A stretch of DNA of 64,000 bases from Oricola thermophila (GTDB taxonomy: Bacteria > Pseudomonadota > Alphaproteobacteria > Rhizobiales > Rhizobiaceae), in the NCBI RefSeq assembly GCF_013358405.1, contig NZ_CP054836.1:3534001-3598000 (forward strand). Reading direction: 5' to 3'. Below, in pieces: positions 1 through 8,312 of this stretch. The position numbers and the translations under genes were made by a program. Within the stretch, counting starts at the first letter, position 1; each line of letters begins with the position of its first letter. The notes below the pieces were generated by a model. That model ran no database searches. It saw only the letters and a list, made by a program, of their open reading frames with translations, and was not told where the DNA came from.

Positions 1-313
1 GTAGTCTTCTTCATCATGCGTGCCGTGCCTCCTTGTCGCTGTGCTGACCGTGAACCGTCGGCGCACGCTGGCACCATGATCACCGCAGTCAGCGCGGTAG
101 ACATGCTGACAGCGATCAAGGGGCGGACAACGGCATGACGGTCGTTCAGCAGGCGGTGTTCAGGTCGTGGCGATCTATTGTGAACAGCGCGAAGTCGACA
201 TCCTGGGCGACCTCGCTATCGGCCCGTTCGACACATGGTGTCTGGTCGATTCCTTTTGCTCGCTGCAATTCTGACAGCATTTCAACACGCTGCAGGATGC
301 TTCCCAGCAAGGC
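1..313. other. Left flank, no recognised gene
   Basis: No gene is convincing here. Short open frames exist on both strands (an 88-codon one spans 146-412 on the minus strand) but none resembles a known family and none has a good ribosome site. The stretch ends where the 34-bp repeat and the integrase begin, so it may be chromosome outside the putative island. Confidence 0.4.
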
Positions 314-2038
314 TTGCCGCATCATCCTATAGCAAACCTTGGAAAACTTTTCGCACCGCCCGCAACTGCATTTTCGGTCGATTTCAGGCCCTGCCGCCCG
401 TTTCGGGAGCATTTTGCCATAGCAGGAGATGTCGGTGTATCGCGCGGTGTATCGTCCCGTGTATCGCTTGGTGTATCGCGCAAGGAGGCCGACGACGGCA
501 AATCGCGCCGTCGTGCGGGCCGGGGCCCCGGTCCTTACCTCGTGCGCTCAGGTTCCGTTTACATTTTCCAGATCAGGATACCGAAGGATCTCGGAGGCGG
601 GCGCGAGATCGCAAGGGGCGAGGACGGCAACCCGATCGTCAGGGAGAATGCCGACCTGATCGCACAACGCCATGCCGACAGGCTGATGACGACAGTGCCA
701 CCGCAGCAGGAAACCGATGCCGCCGGGCCGCGGAAAACTTTTCCGCCGCAGCCAGAGCGTGTCAGTGCACCATCGGTTCCGGATGCCGGAAAGCTGTATT
801 CGCACGACGATTATCACAAGGAAGCCATCGGCGTTCCCGGTCCCGCCCCGATGGTTGGTCCAGAGACAGGCGATGCGCACCCGAAGCCGGAAGCGGACCC
901 GCTCGACGAAGACCGTCGTTTCGTGCCGAGGCCTGCATCCCGGCTTCCGCGTTTCAGCGAGGTCGCGGAAGCCTATTTCGCGTCCTGGGCCGTCCAGGCG
1001 GGCGAGAACAGCAAGGACATCCGCACGGCGCGGCGCAGGGCGGCGCTGTTTGCCGAGCTGATCGGCGATCATCCGATCGATACCTACAAGGCCGGGGACC
1101 TGCAGGCCTATGTGCGGCTGCTGCAGTTCTGGCCGGGCGACAACAACAAGCGCCCGGAGGGCAAGAGTGCGCGCGCGATCATCGGGGACAACCGGGATCT
1201 TCACCTGAAACCGATTTCGCTGAGTTCGCTGAAGAACGGCTATGTGTGGATCGTCCGGACTGTCGTTTCCCACGGCGCGCAGGAGCATGATTTCAGGAAT
1301 CCGTTCGACAAGGTCCGGCTTCACTATCCGCGCACGGCCGCGCGCCCGAAATCGTCCCAGCCGCTCAGTGCCGCGGCGATCTCGTCGATCTTCCGTACGG
1401 GCGTGGAGAGCGGGCTGCTCGACGAGGCCATGCTGCCCTTGCTGGGGCACCTGACGGGCCGCAGGCTCGGTCTTCTGGTCCACCTGACGGGCAACGACAT
1501 TCGCGAGAAATATCCGGGCGTCTGGGTCGCGGAGACGGACGGCATCGTCAAGCAGAATGGTGTCTGGAAGCGCGTGCCGTTCAAGACGGATGCCAGCACG
1601 GGCTTCTTCGTCCTGCATGGCTTCCTCAAGGAAATCGGCTTCATCGAATGGGCGAGAGCGCAGGGCGACAGGTTCCTGTTTGCCGAGCTCATGAAACTGA
1701 AGGACCCGAGCAAGAGCGCGTCGTCCTACATGCAGCGCCTGTTCCTGAGGGCCGGGATCGAGAAGGGGCGGCGCGAGGTCTTCCATTCGCTGCGTGCAGG
1801 AAACATCGAGGACATGCGCGACGCGAAGATCGATCCGCGCGATCGGCGGATGCAGGCGGGCCACACGGTCGGCACTGATGAGCACGACAATTACGGCTTC
1901 AAGGCGATCAGCGAAACCCGGGCGCGGGAGATGGTGCGCCTGCCGCTCAACCCCGAGATCGACTACTCGGTGTTTCGCGGACTGGATTTCGAGAAGATGG
2001 CGAGGAAGAAGAGGGCGAAGGGGCGGAAGAGAGGATAG
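314..2038 (+). CDS. Tyrosine recombinase / phage-type integrase
   Basis: Site-specific recombinase of up to 574 residues, likely responsible for integrating the island that starts here. The N-terminal core has a YLVRSGSVY/RIPKDL segment typical of the DUF6538-type N-terminus of alphaproteobacterial integrases. The C-terminal half holds the catalytic set: Arg in HLTGRRLG, His-x-x-Arg in FHSLRAG, GH in QAGHTVG and the Tyr nucleophile in DEHDNYGF. The start is uncertain: the TTG at 314 gives about 70 extra residues that run through the 34-bp repeat and GTGTATCG array, and no in-frame ATG or good ribosome site precedes the conserved domain. It is next to the candidate attL, the usual place for an island integrase. 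Confidence 0.85.
   Translation: MPHHPIANLGKLFAPPATAFSVDFRPCRPFREHFAIAGDVGVSRGVSSRVSLGVSRKEADDGKSRRRAGRGPGPYLVRSGSVYIFQIRIPKDLGGGREIARGEDGNPIVRENADLIAQRHADRLMTTVPPQQETDAAGPRKTFPPQPERVSAPSVPDAGKLYSHDDYHKEAIGVPGPAPMVGPETGDAHPKPEADPLDEDRRFVPRPASRLPRFSEVAEAYFASWAVQAGENSKDIRTARRRAALFAELIGDHPIDTYKAGDLQAYVRLLQFWPGDNNKRPEGKSARAIIGDNRDLHLKPISLSSLKNGYVWIVRTVVSHGAQEHDFRNPFDKVRLHYPRTAARPKSSQPLSAAAISSIFRTGVESGLLDEAMLPLLGHLTGRRLGLLVHLTGNDIREKYPGVWVAETDGIVKQNGVWKRVPFKTDASTGFFVLHGFLKEIGFIEWARAQGDRFLFAELMKLKDPSKSASSYMQRLFLRAGIEKGRREVFHSLRAGNIEDMRDAKIDPRDRRMQAGHTVGTDEHDNYGFKAISETRAREMVRLPLNPEIDYSVFRGLDFEKMARKKRAKGRKRG
342..375 (+). repeat. Left 34-bp terminal repeat (candidate attL)
   Basis: Matches 33507-33540 at 31 of 34 positions (differences at 356, 366 and 367), direct orientation, offset 33165 bp. 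It begins with the odd-centred palindrome GAAAA-C-TTTTC. It overlaps the 5' end of the integrase frame and is followed, as is its partner, by a 12-bp-period GTGTATCG array. Candidate attachment-site end of an integrated island; the mismatches argue for an old insertion or for decayed integrase-leader DNA at the right copy. Confidence 0.55.
435..478 (+). repeat. GTGTATCG array, four copies, 12-bp period
   Basis: GTGTATCG occurs at 435, 447, 459 and 471, exactly 12 bp apart, with variable 4-bp spacers. Three units with the same period (33572, 33584 degenerate, 33596) follow the right 34-bp repeat. Inside the integrase frame the array codes for a repeated Gly/Arg-Val-Ser pattern. Candidate arm-type recombinase binding sites; function inferred. 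Confidence 0.6.
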
Positions 2039-2249
2039 CATACAGGAAATCGGGACCTCCAATCTCCGCAACCCGTTGATCTTCAGTAGAGAATCTCTGA
2101 CACTCCGTATTCAGAGATATGTGTTCTCGTACAAAGATCCGAGCTTTTCGCCAAGCCGCGATAATTTTCCGGGTATTGGTGCCGTATCGGATGGGATTGT
2201 CTCCTCCGAATATGGAGCGCCGGAATTAGGCCGGAATCGGGCGCATGGC
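2039..2249. other. Integrase 3' intergenic region
   Basis: No gene. Contains an inverted repeat, TCTCTGA...TCAGAGA with outer GAGAA...TTCTC, at about 2089-2130, which could end integrase transcription, though no U-tract follows. Confidence 0.35.
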
Positions 2250-2354
2250 GGCTCGGGCTACCGCACGACCGGCACCGAAAACCATCATCCCGATGGGCTC
2301 AGGGGTTGGTCATGCACCAACACTCAAACTGGACCACTTCGGTGGGGCTGATCA
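2250..2354 (+). mobile_element. IS3-family right-end remnant
   Basis: Strongly similar to 14307-14406, the 3' end of OrfB plus right inverted repeat of the IS3 element further along: both have GGCTACCGC, ACCATC.TCCCGATG, CATGCAC.AACA.TCAAACTG.ACCAC and end GTGGGGC.GATCA. A one-base shift breaks the OrfB frame. Only the last about 100 bp survive. With the later copy in the same orientation it brackets the sugar-acid operon. Confidence 0.75.
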
Positions 2355-2376
2355 GCGCCATATCGGCGCAAGAATG

Positions 2377-2389
2377 TGCAAATTTTGCA
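2377..2389. promoter_or_regulatory. Operator-like palindrome, upstream site
   Basis: TGCAAA-T-TTTGCA, a perfect odd-centred palindrome. A near copy (12 of 13 bases) lies at 2438-2450, 61 bp centre to centre. Two spaced operators ahead of a transporter operon that also codes for a LacI-family regulator suggest looping repression by that regulator; this link is inferred. Confidence 0.55.
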
Positions 2390-2437
2390 TAGGAAATCCC
2401 TATCATTCCAAAAACCGCCGAATATGGTGCGCGCCGT

Positions 2438-2450
2438 TGCACATTTTGCA
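2438..2450. promoter_or_regulatory. Operator-like palindrome, promoter-proximal site
   Basis: TGCACATTTTGCA, one mismatch from the upstream site at 2377-2389. It sits directly before the GGAGGAG ribosome site (2453-2459) of the TRAP binding-protein gene, where a bound repressor would block transcription or early elongation. Confidence 0.5.
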
Positions 2451-2464
2451 CCGGAGGAGAATTC

Positions 2465-3424
2465 ATGAAATATATCGCCACCCTTACCGCAGCCCTCGCC
2501 CTCGCCGCGACACCCGCGATGGCGCAGGAAACGCTCAAGTTCGCTCACGTCTACGAGGCAAACACCCTTTACAACGAGGCCGCCGAATGGATCGCCGAGC
2601 AGATCGAAGAACGCACCGACGGCAAATACAATGTCGACGTGTTCCCGAGCTCTCAGTTGGGCAACGAGGAAACCATCACGGAAGGCCTGCAGATCGGCAG
2701 CATCCAGATGGCCTATACCGGCCCGACCTTCCTCGGCCAGTTCTACAAGCCGATGGCCATTTCCGAGGCGCCATTCATCTGGAAAAGCTACGATCACTGG
2801 AAGAAGTATCAGGACAGCGACATCTTCGATGAGGTGACGCAGGGCTATTTCGACAAGACTGGCAACAAGGTGACCTCGATCCTCTATTTCGGGTCGCGCC
2901 AGACAAGTTCCCAGGAGAAGATCGAAACGCCCGAAGACATGAAGGGGATGAAGATCCGCGTGGCCAATGCTCCGCTCTGGAAAATCTTCCCGACGGCAGT
3001 CGGCGCCAATCCCACGCCGATTTCCTTTGCCGAGGTCTATCTGGCGCTGCAGCAGGGTGTCGTTGAAGGGCAGGAAAACCCGATTACCATCATCGAATCC
3101 AACAAGTTCTACGAAGTGCAGAACTACGTTGCGCGTACGAGCCACATCACCTCGTCCGTGGTGTCGGTCTTTGGCGGCCCGCTCTGGAATCGGCTGACGA
3201 CCGAGGAGCAGGAGCTGTTCACCGATATCACCCGCGAAGCCTCGGCAATGTTCAGCGACAAGATCGTGGCGCGGGAGGAGGAACTCTTCGAAAAGTTCCG
3301 CAATGGCGATGATGTCGAGATTGTCGATGTCGACCGTGCGCCCTTCGCCGAACTCGTCATCCCTGCGGTGAAAGCCGAATGGGGCGAGGACCTGGTGGAC
3401 CGCGTTACCGCACTTGCCGATTGA
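2465..3424 (+). CDS. TRAP transporter substrate-binding protein (DctP family)
   Basis: Periplasmic receptor of 319 residues that delivers an organic acid, probably a sugar acid given the neighbours, to the DctQM membrane proteins. A signal peptide (residues 1-21, ending AMA before QE) is followed by the DctP fold, including the helix-strand segment KGMKIRVANAPLW and the VYLALQQGVVEGQENP region typical of the family. ATG follows a GGAGGAG site. First gene of a TRAP-dehydrogenase-regulator-kinase-aldolase operon. The substrate cannot be read from sequence; DctP, TAXI and other TRAP receptors differ in fold and this is clearly DctP. Confidence 0.93.
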   Translation: MKYIATLTAALALAATPAMAQETLKFAHVYEANTLYNEAAEWIAEQIEERTDGKYNVDVFPSSQLGNEETITEGLQIGSIQMAYTGPTFLGQFYKPMAISEAPFIWKSYDHWKKYQDSDIFDEVTQGYFDKTGNKVTSILYFGSRQTSSQEKIETPEDMKGMKIRVANAPLWKIFPTAVGANPTPISFAEVYLALQQGVVEGQENPITIIESNKFYEVQNYVARTSHITSSVVSVFGGPLWNRLTTEEQELFTDITREASAMFSDKIVAREEELFEKFRNGDDVEIVDVDRAPFAELVIPAVKAEWGEDLVDRVTALAD

Positions 3425-3432
3425 TGATCGGT

Positions 3433-3455
3433 GCCGGGGGCTTTGAGTCCCCGGC
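3433..3455 (+). promoter_or_regulatory. Intergenic hairpin after dctP
   Basis: GCCGGGG (3433-3439) and CCCCGGC (3449-3455) form a 7-bp GC stem between the binding-protein and small-permease genes, with no U-tract. Such hairpins commonly protect the upstream mRNA 3' end so that the receptor is made in excess over the membrane proteins. Confidence 0.6.
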
Positions 3456-3476
3456 AAAACTTGGTTGGAGGAGTCG

Positions 3477-3950
3477 ATGGTCGGGTTTGCAGACAAGGTG
3501 ATCGCGCGCGCAGAGGATGGCGCGTTGCTTTTCTTCTTCTGGGCCTTGGGCGCGGTCGTCTTCGCGCAGTTCTTTTCGCGTTACTTCCTGAACATGCCGC
3601 TGGGCTGGACCGAAGAACTGGCGCGCTATCTGATGATCTCGGTGGCGTTTCTGGGTTTGCCGGTCGTAACCCGGCTGGGCGAGCACATCGCCATCGACCT
3701 GCTGGCCGCGAGCCTGCCCGCCAAAGTGCGCTCCTGGGTGGAAGCCGCAGCCGAGTTGATTCAGCTCCTTATCGTCAGCGTGCTGGCCTGGCAGGCTTGG
3801 CGACTTGCCGGCCTGTCCGTGCAAAGCATGAGTTCACTGCCGCTGCCCAAGTCTGTCATCTACTACGTCGTGCTGGCCGGACTAGGCCTGCATGTGCTGG
3901 CAATAATCCATCGCCTCGCGGCGCGCCTTCGCTCGGAGCCCCGCTCATGA
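3477..3950 (+). CDS. TRAP transporter small permease (DctQ family)
   Basis: Inner-membrane small subunit of 157 residues with four hydrophobic segments and the family signature FSRYFLNMPLGWTEELARYL. It pairs with the large DctM subunit. The start chosen is ATG 3477 with GGAGGAG at 3467-3473; a TTG at 3465 would add four residues before that ribosome site. Its stop overlaps the dctM start (ATGA), indicating coupled translation. Confidence 0.92.
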   Translation: MVGFADKVIARAEDGALLFFFWALGAVVFAQFFSRYFLNMPLGWTEELARYLMISVAFLGLPVVTRLGEHIAIDLLAASLPAKVRSWVEAAAELIQLLIVSVLAWQAWRLAGLSVQSMSSLPLPKSVIYYVVLAGLGLHVLAIIHRLAARLRSEPRS

Positions 3951-5230
3951 TTCTCCTGTTCGCTTCCCTCGCTGTTCTTCTGGCGATAGGGCTGCCGATC
4001 GGCTTTGCCCTGGTCGGCGCTTCGATGGCTTATCTTTTGGTCACCGAGGGCCTGGGTTCGCCGCAGGTGCTGTTTCGCATGGTCAACGGGGTGGACAGTT
4101 TCACGCTTCTGGCTATCCCGTTCTTTATCCTGGCCGGCTCGGTCATGAATGTGGGCGGCGTCACCGAACGCATATTCGCCTTTGCCGATTCGCTGGTCGG
4201 CTGGATGAAAGGCGGACTGGGCCACGTGAATGTTGCGGCCAGCGTCATATTTTCCGGCATGTCCGGTGCTGCGGTTGCGGATGTCGGCGGTTTGGGCGCA
4301 ATCGAGGTCAAGGCAATGCGCAACGCCGGTTACGATGACGATTTCACGATCGGGATAACCGGGGCCAGTTCAATCATCGGCCCGCTGATTCCGCCGTCAC
4401 TGCCGCTCATCATTTACGGGGTCGTGGCATCCGAGTCGATCGGCAGCCTGTTCCTGGCCGGCATCCTTCCGGGCCTGTTGATAGCGCTTCTGATGAGTCT
4501 GACGATTTTCGTAATCGCACGTCGCAGAGGCTATCGGCCCAGCCAGCGGTTCAAGCCGCGCCTGGTGCTTTCACGTGCACGTCATGCGATCTTTCCGTTG
4601 CTGACGCCGGTCATAATCATCGGCGGCATCACTCTGGGAGTCTTCACCCCGACCGAGGCGGCGGTAGCCGCATCGGCCTATGCGATTCTGCTCAGCGCCT
4701 TCGTGTTTCGCACGATGAAGTGGGGGGATTTTGTCCGCCTCAGCCGCGAAACCGCAACGACCACCTCTTCCATCCTGATTATCGTGGCGGGTTCCGCGAT
4801 CTTCTCCTGGCTCCTGACCGCGAACAATGTGGGTGCGCTGGTTCGGGACATCGTTACCGGCATGACCGACAGCCCGGTGCTGTTTCTGTTCCTGGTGGCC
4901 GGTGTAACGCTGGTCGTCGGTTGTTTCCTCGATATGATCGCCGCAATAACGATCCTCGTTCCGGTATTGCTGCCGACGGCGAATTCCCTCGGCATCGATC
5001 CGATTCATTTCGGCATCTTCTTCATGTTCAATCTGATGCTTGGCTTGCTGACTCCGCCAGTCGGCATGGTCATATTCGTCCTTGCGAAAGTGTCTGGCGT
5101 GACGCCCGCATTCGTAAGCCGCAGCCTGCTCCTGTTCGCGGCTCCTCTCCTGCTCGCGCTGCTGGCACTTCTCTTCATTCCGGCACTCAGCACCGCATTG
5201 CCCGCTTTCATGAAAGGAGGTTCCCTGTGA
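3947..5230 (+). CDS. TRAP transporter large permease (DctM family)
   Basis: Transport subunit of 427 residues, about twelve hydrophobic segments, with the DctM hallmarks of a conserved GMSGAAVADVGGLG loop and a GASSIIGPLIPPSLPLIIYG segment. It uses the sodium gradient to drive uptake from the DctP receptor. ATG overlaps the dctQ stop; the open frame extends far upstream but that part is a shadow of dctQ. Its stop overlaps the following dehydrogenase start (GTGA). Confidence 0.95.
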   Translation: MILLFASLAVLLAIGLPIGFALVGASMAYLLVTEGLGSPQVLFRMVNGVDSFTLLAIPFFILAGSVMNVGGVTERIFAFADSLVGWMKGGLGHVNVAASVIFSGMSGAAVADVGGLGAIEVKAMRNAGYDDDFTIGITGASSIIGPLIPPSLPLIIYGVVASESIGSLFLAGILPGLLIALLMSLTIFVIARRRGYRPSQRFKPRLVLSRARHAIFPLLTPVIIIGGITLGVFTPTEAAVAASAYAILLSAFVFRTMKWGDFVRLSRETATTTSSILIIVAGSAIFSWLLTANNVGALVRDIVTGMTDSPVLFLFLVAGVTLVVGCFLDMIAAITILVPVLLPTANSLGIDPIHFGIFFMFNLMLGLLTPPVGMVIFVLAKVSGVTPAFVSRSLLLFAAPLLLALLALLFIPALSTALPAFMKGGSL

Positions 5231-6288
5231 CACAACCGAAACGGATCATGGGTGCCGTACTGCATGGCCCCGAGGACCTGCGCTATGAACCGGTTCGCCC
5301 CGAGCCGCTTGGCGCGGACGAGGTGCGCATCAGTCTTGGTGCAGCCGGCATCTGCGGATCGGATCAGCACTACTTCCGGCATGCCCGGATGGGGAATTTC
5401 GTGCTCAAGGCTCCGTTCGCACTGGGACACGAAATGAGCGGCGACGTGATCGAAACCGGTCCGGAAGCAGCCGGCCTCGCGCCGGGTGACCGGGTGGTTG
5501 TCGATCCGGCGCTTACCTGCGGCTCGTGCCCGGGCTGCAGGGCCGGACGAGCCAATTTGTGCCACAACGTGCAGTTCATGGGTTCCGCAAGCCATGACCC
5601 GCACCTGGATGGGGGCTATCGCGATACCTTTGTCGTCAAGGCAGTGCGTTGCGTGAAAGTCCCGGCCGGGACCCCTCACGAAATCGTCGTGGTGACCGAG
5701 CCGCTGTCGGTCGCCGTTCACGCCGTTGAGCGAGCGGGCCCCCTGCTGGGCCGCGATGTGGTCATTACCGGCGGCGGAACGATCGGCTGCCTGATTGCTG
5801 CCACTGCGCGAGCGGCCGGTGCAGCGCGGATTTGTGTATCAGATCCTAGCGGTTTTCGTCGCGACACGGCGCTGAAGATGGGCGCAACGGACGTGATCGA
5901 CCCGACGCAGCGCGACGCAATCAATGCCCTGGACGCGGCTGGCGGCGCTTTTGACATCGGATTCGAGGCATCAGGCAATACGGCCGGATTCAACGACTGC
6001 GTGCGTATGGTTCGCCGCGGCGGGAAAGCCGTGCTTGTCGGGATGATCCCGACCACGGATTGCACGGTGCCGTTCAACCATATGACGACCCGGGAAATCG
6101 ACCTGATCTCGACCTTCAGACAGAACGGAGTATTCGGACGGTCGGCCGCCATGCTTGTGGATGGACACATCGATCCCGGCCCGATCGTGACCGGTAGCTA
6201 CAGGCTCGCCGAGGTGCACAAGGCCTTCACTGCCTCCTTCGACAGTGAACGACATATAAAAGTCCTGTTGCTGGGTGCCGGAAGCTAG
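5227..6288 (+). CDS. Zinc-dependent sugar-acid/polyol dehydrogenase (L-idonate 5-dehydrogenase-like)
   Basis: Medium-chain dehydrogenase of 353 residues. Catalytic zinc ligands are Cys43 (GICGSD) and His68-Glu69 (LGHEM); a structural zinc lobe is shown by CGSCPGC...NLC; the Rossmann loop is ITGGGTIGCL. Family members oxidise polyols or sugar acids such as sorbitol or L-idonate to keto products with NAD(P). GTG 5227 follows AAAGGAGG and overlaps the dctM stop. In this operon it probably oxidises the imported compound to a keto sugar that the kinase and aldolase then use. Exact substrate unknown. Confidence 0.85.
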   Translation: MTQPKRIMGAVLHGPEDLRYEPVRPEPLGADEVRISLGAAGICGSDQHYFRHARMGNFVLKAPFALGHEMSGDVIETGPEAAGLAPGDRVVVDPALTCGSCPGCRAGRANLCHNVQFMGSASHDPHLDGGYRDTFVVKAVRCVKVPAGTPHEIVVVTEPLSVAVHAVERAGPLLGRDVVITGGGTIGCLIAATARAAGAARICVSDPSGFRRDTALKMGATDVIDPTQRDAINALDAAGGAFDIGFEASGNTAGFNDCVRMVRRGGKAVLVGMIPTTDCTVPFNHMTTREIDLISTFRQNGVFGRSAAMLVDGHIDPGPIVTGSYRLAEVHKAFTASFDSERHIKVLLLGAGS

Positions 6289-6297
6289 GGGGCGCGC

Positions 6298-7317
6298 TTG
6301 GCCGACAAAGTCACCGCGCTGGATATCGCAAAAAGACTGTCGGTGTCGCGTTCGACGGTATCGCGGGCTTTTGACCCGGCGTCACGGATATCGCCCGACC
6401 TTCGACGGCGCATTCTCAAGCTGGCGCACGAACTGGGCTATCGCCCTACGTCGGCCGCACGGCTGATCATGCGGGAATACCCGCATGTCATCGCCGTGGT
6501 GGTGCGCGATGTAACCAATCCTGTACGCGCGGCCATCATGACGCGCCTGATCCGCGAACTGGAGCGCAACGGCTATCTGCCTCTTGTGTTCCAAGTGCCG
6601 AACGCCCGCACTATAAGCGCCCGGATCGAAGCGATCCTCAGCCATTTGCCTTCTGCCGTCGTTATGACCGGTTTCCGTCCTCCTTCGAGTGTCCTGACGT
6701 TGTGTTCCCAGCGCGGCACGCCGACACTGATCCTGAACAGGGGGGGTATAAAGGGGCTGGCTGCCAACTACATAACCAGCGATCACCATGGTGGCGGGCT
6801 GAAGGCGGCGGAAGTGCTGATCGCGCGCGGATGCCGCAACATCGCATTCGTATCCGGCCAAAGCGTCAACGATCCGGATGCCAGTGAAGAGCGGATGCGC
6901 GGGTTCCTTGCCGGATTGGAACGCGTGGGCATGGTGGCATGTGCAGCCCATGAGGGCGATCACAGCTATGACAGCGGCGTTCGAGCGGCACGCGAGTTCT
7001 TCGCCGCATCCACGCGGCCCGACGGAGTGTTTTGCGGCAACGACATGATGGCCATGGGGTTCATGGATGTCGCGCGTGAGACATTCGGCTTGATTCCCCC
7101 GGATGATTATCAGCTTGTCGGTTATGACAATATCGAAATGGCCAATTGGGCTCCCTACCGGCTCAGCACTATCGCGCAGAACATGGAGGCTGTCATAGCC
7201 GCCACCGTCAGGGGGGTGCGTCAGCTCGTTGAGAAACCGGACCATTCGATTCGCGTTGTCGTGCCGGTGAAATTTATTGCGCGTAACACGACCCGCGAAA
7301 CAACAGCACAAGAGTAG
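6298..7317 (+). CDS. LacI-family transcriptional regulator
   Basis: Repressor of 339 residues. The N-terminal helix-turn-helix and hinge (VTALDIAKRLSVSRSTVSRAF to LGYRPTSAARLI, about residues 5-57) are followed by a periplasmic-binding-protein-like effector domain. Starts with TTG at 6298, ten bases after the dehydrogenase stop. It probably senses an intermediate of this pathway and binds the paired TGCA.ATTTTGCA palindromes ahead of the operon, an inference from position only. Confidence 0.9.
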   Translation: MADKVTALDIAKRLSVSRSTVSRAFDPASRISPDLRRRILKLAHELGYRPTSAARLIMREYPHVIAVVVRDVTNPVRAAIMTRLIRELERNGYLPLVFQVPNARTISARIEAILSHLPSAVVMTGFRPPSSVLTLCSQRGTPTLILNRGGIKGLAANYITSDHHGGGLKAAEVLIARGCRNIAFVSGQSVNDPDASEERMRGFLAGLERVGMVACAAHEGDHSYDSGVRAAREFFAASTRPDGVFCGNDMMAMGFMDVARETFGLIPPDDYQLVGYDNIEMANWAPYRLSTIAQNMEAVIAATVRGVRQLVEKPDHSIRVVVPVKFIARNTTRETTAQE

Positions 7318-7322
7318 AACAA

Positions 7323-8309
7323 ATGGCCCCGGAAACCAGAATGCCTCAATGCCGCTTCATCGTGGTTGGACGCGCGGGCATGGACCTGTATCCCGAACCC
7401 GTCGGGACCAAGATAGCCGATGCGGTCGATTTCTCCGCCATGCTGGGCGGATCGGCGGCCAACATCGCAGCGGGCCTGTCGCGGCTCGGATGTCGCGCCA
7501 GTCTCATGACCGCGCTGTCAGATGATCCGGTCGGAAGGTTTTGCGCAAACCGGATGGCCGCGCTGGGTATCGGTCAGGAACTGGTGGCCCGGTCGGGACC
7601 CGAGACGCGCACGTCCTTGGCGCTTTCCGAGACACGTCTCGAGGATCACGAAACACTGATCTATCGCAACGGAGCCGCCGATTTCGATCTGTCGATGGAT
7701 ATCGCCGAGAGCGTCGATTTCACTGGAGTTGACGCATTGGTGGTGACCGGCACCGCCTTGGCGCGCGAACCTTCGCGCGCAGTCGTGATGCGTGCGGTAG
7801 ACCGGGCGAGGCAAGCTGGAACCGATGTGGTGCTGGATCTCGATTACCGTCCGTATTCCTGGAGTAGTGTGGAAGAGGCGAGCGCCGTGTGTTATTCGGC
7901 AGCACGCAAATGCCAAATAGTCGTCGGCAATGACTTGGAGTTCGCGGTCATGTATGGCCGTGGGAGGCCCGAACCGGATCTCGCTCAAGCCCTTCATGAC
8001 GAGGGCGTTCGCCTGTGCATCTACAAAATGGGCCAGCAAGGCGCAGTTTCCTTCAATGGTCAGGAAAGGCTGCGCACCGGGATCTATCCCGTTTCAGCGT
8101 TGAAACCGGTAGGGGCGGGAGATGCTTTCTTGGCATCTTTCCTCGCCGCTCACTACACCGGTCTTGCTTTGAAGGACAGTATCGCCCGGGGTTCGGCGGC
8201 AGCAGCTATCGTCGTATCGCGGAAAGGTTGCGCCGACGCCATGCCAACCCAAGAAGACGTGACTGAGTTTATGGCACAACAGACCATGACAAACCCGACG
8301 AAGGGCTGA
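7323..8309 (+). CDS. PfkB-family sugar kinase (IolC-like)
   Basis: Ribokinase-fold kinase of 328 residues. GGSAANIAAGLSRLG is the N-terminal PfkB signature and PVGAGDAFLASF carries the catalytic Asp and anion hole. Closest recognisable family members phosphorylate 5-dehydro-2-deoxygluconate (IolC) or 2-keto-3-deoxygluconate. It lies five bases after the lacI stop and four bases before the aldolase, so the likely sequence is oxidation, phosphorylation, aldol cleavage. The substrate is inferred only to be a keto sugar or keto sugar acid. Confidence 0.85.
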   Translation: MAPETRMPQCRFIVVGRAGMDLYPEPVGTKIADAVDFSAMLGGSAANIAAGLSRLGCRASLMTALSDDPVGRFCANRMAALGIGQELVARSGPETRTSLALSETRLEDHETLIYRNGAADFDLSMDIAESVDFTGVDALVVTGTALAREPSRAVVMRAVDRARQAGTDVVLDLDYRPYSWSSVEEASAVCYSAARKCQIVVGNDLEFAVMYGRGRPEPDLAQALHDEGVRLCIYKMGQQGAVSFNGQERLRTGIYPVSALKPVGAGDAFLASFLAAHYTGLALKDSIARGSAAAAIVVSRKGCADAMPTQEDVTEFMAQQTMTNPTKG

Positions 8310-8312
8310 TCC

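Noticed and set aside
435..478. CRISPR array
   Set aside because: Units are only 12 bp with 4-bp spacers; no repeat-spacer structure and no cas genes anywhere in the window.
548..2071. 507-codon minus-strand open frame
   Set aside because: Shadow of the integrase on the opposite strand; no family resemblance and the plus frame has full catalytic motifs.
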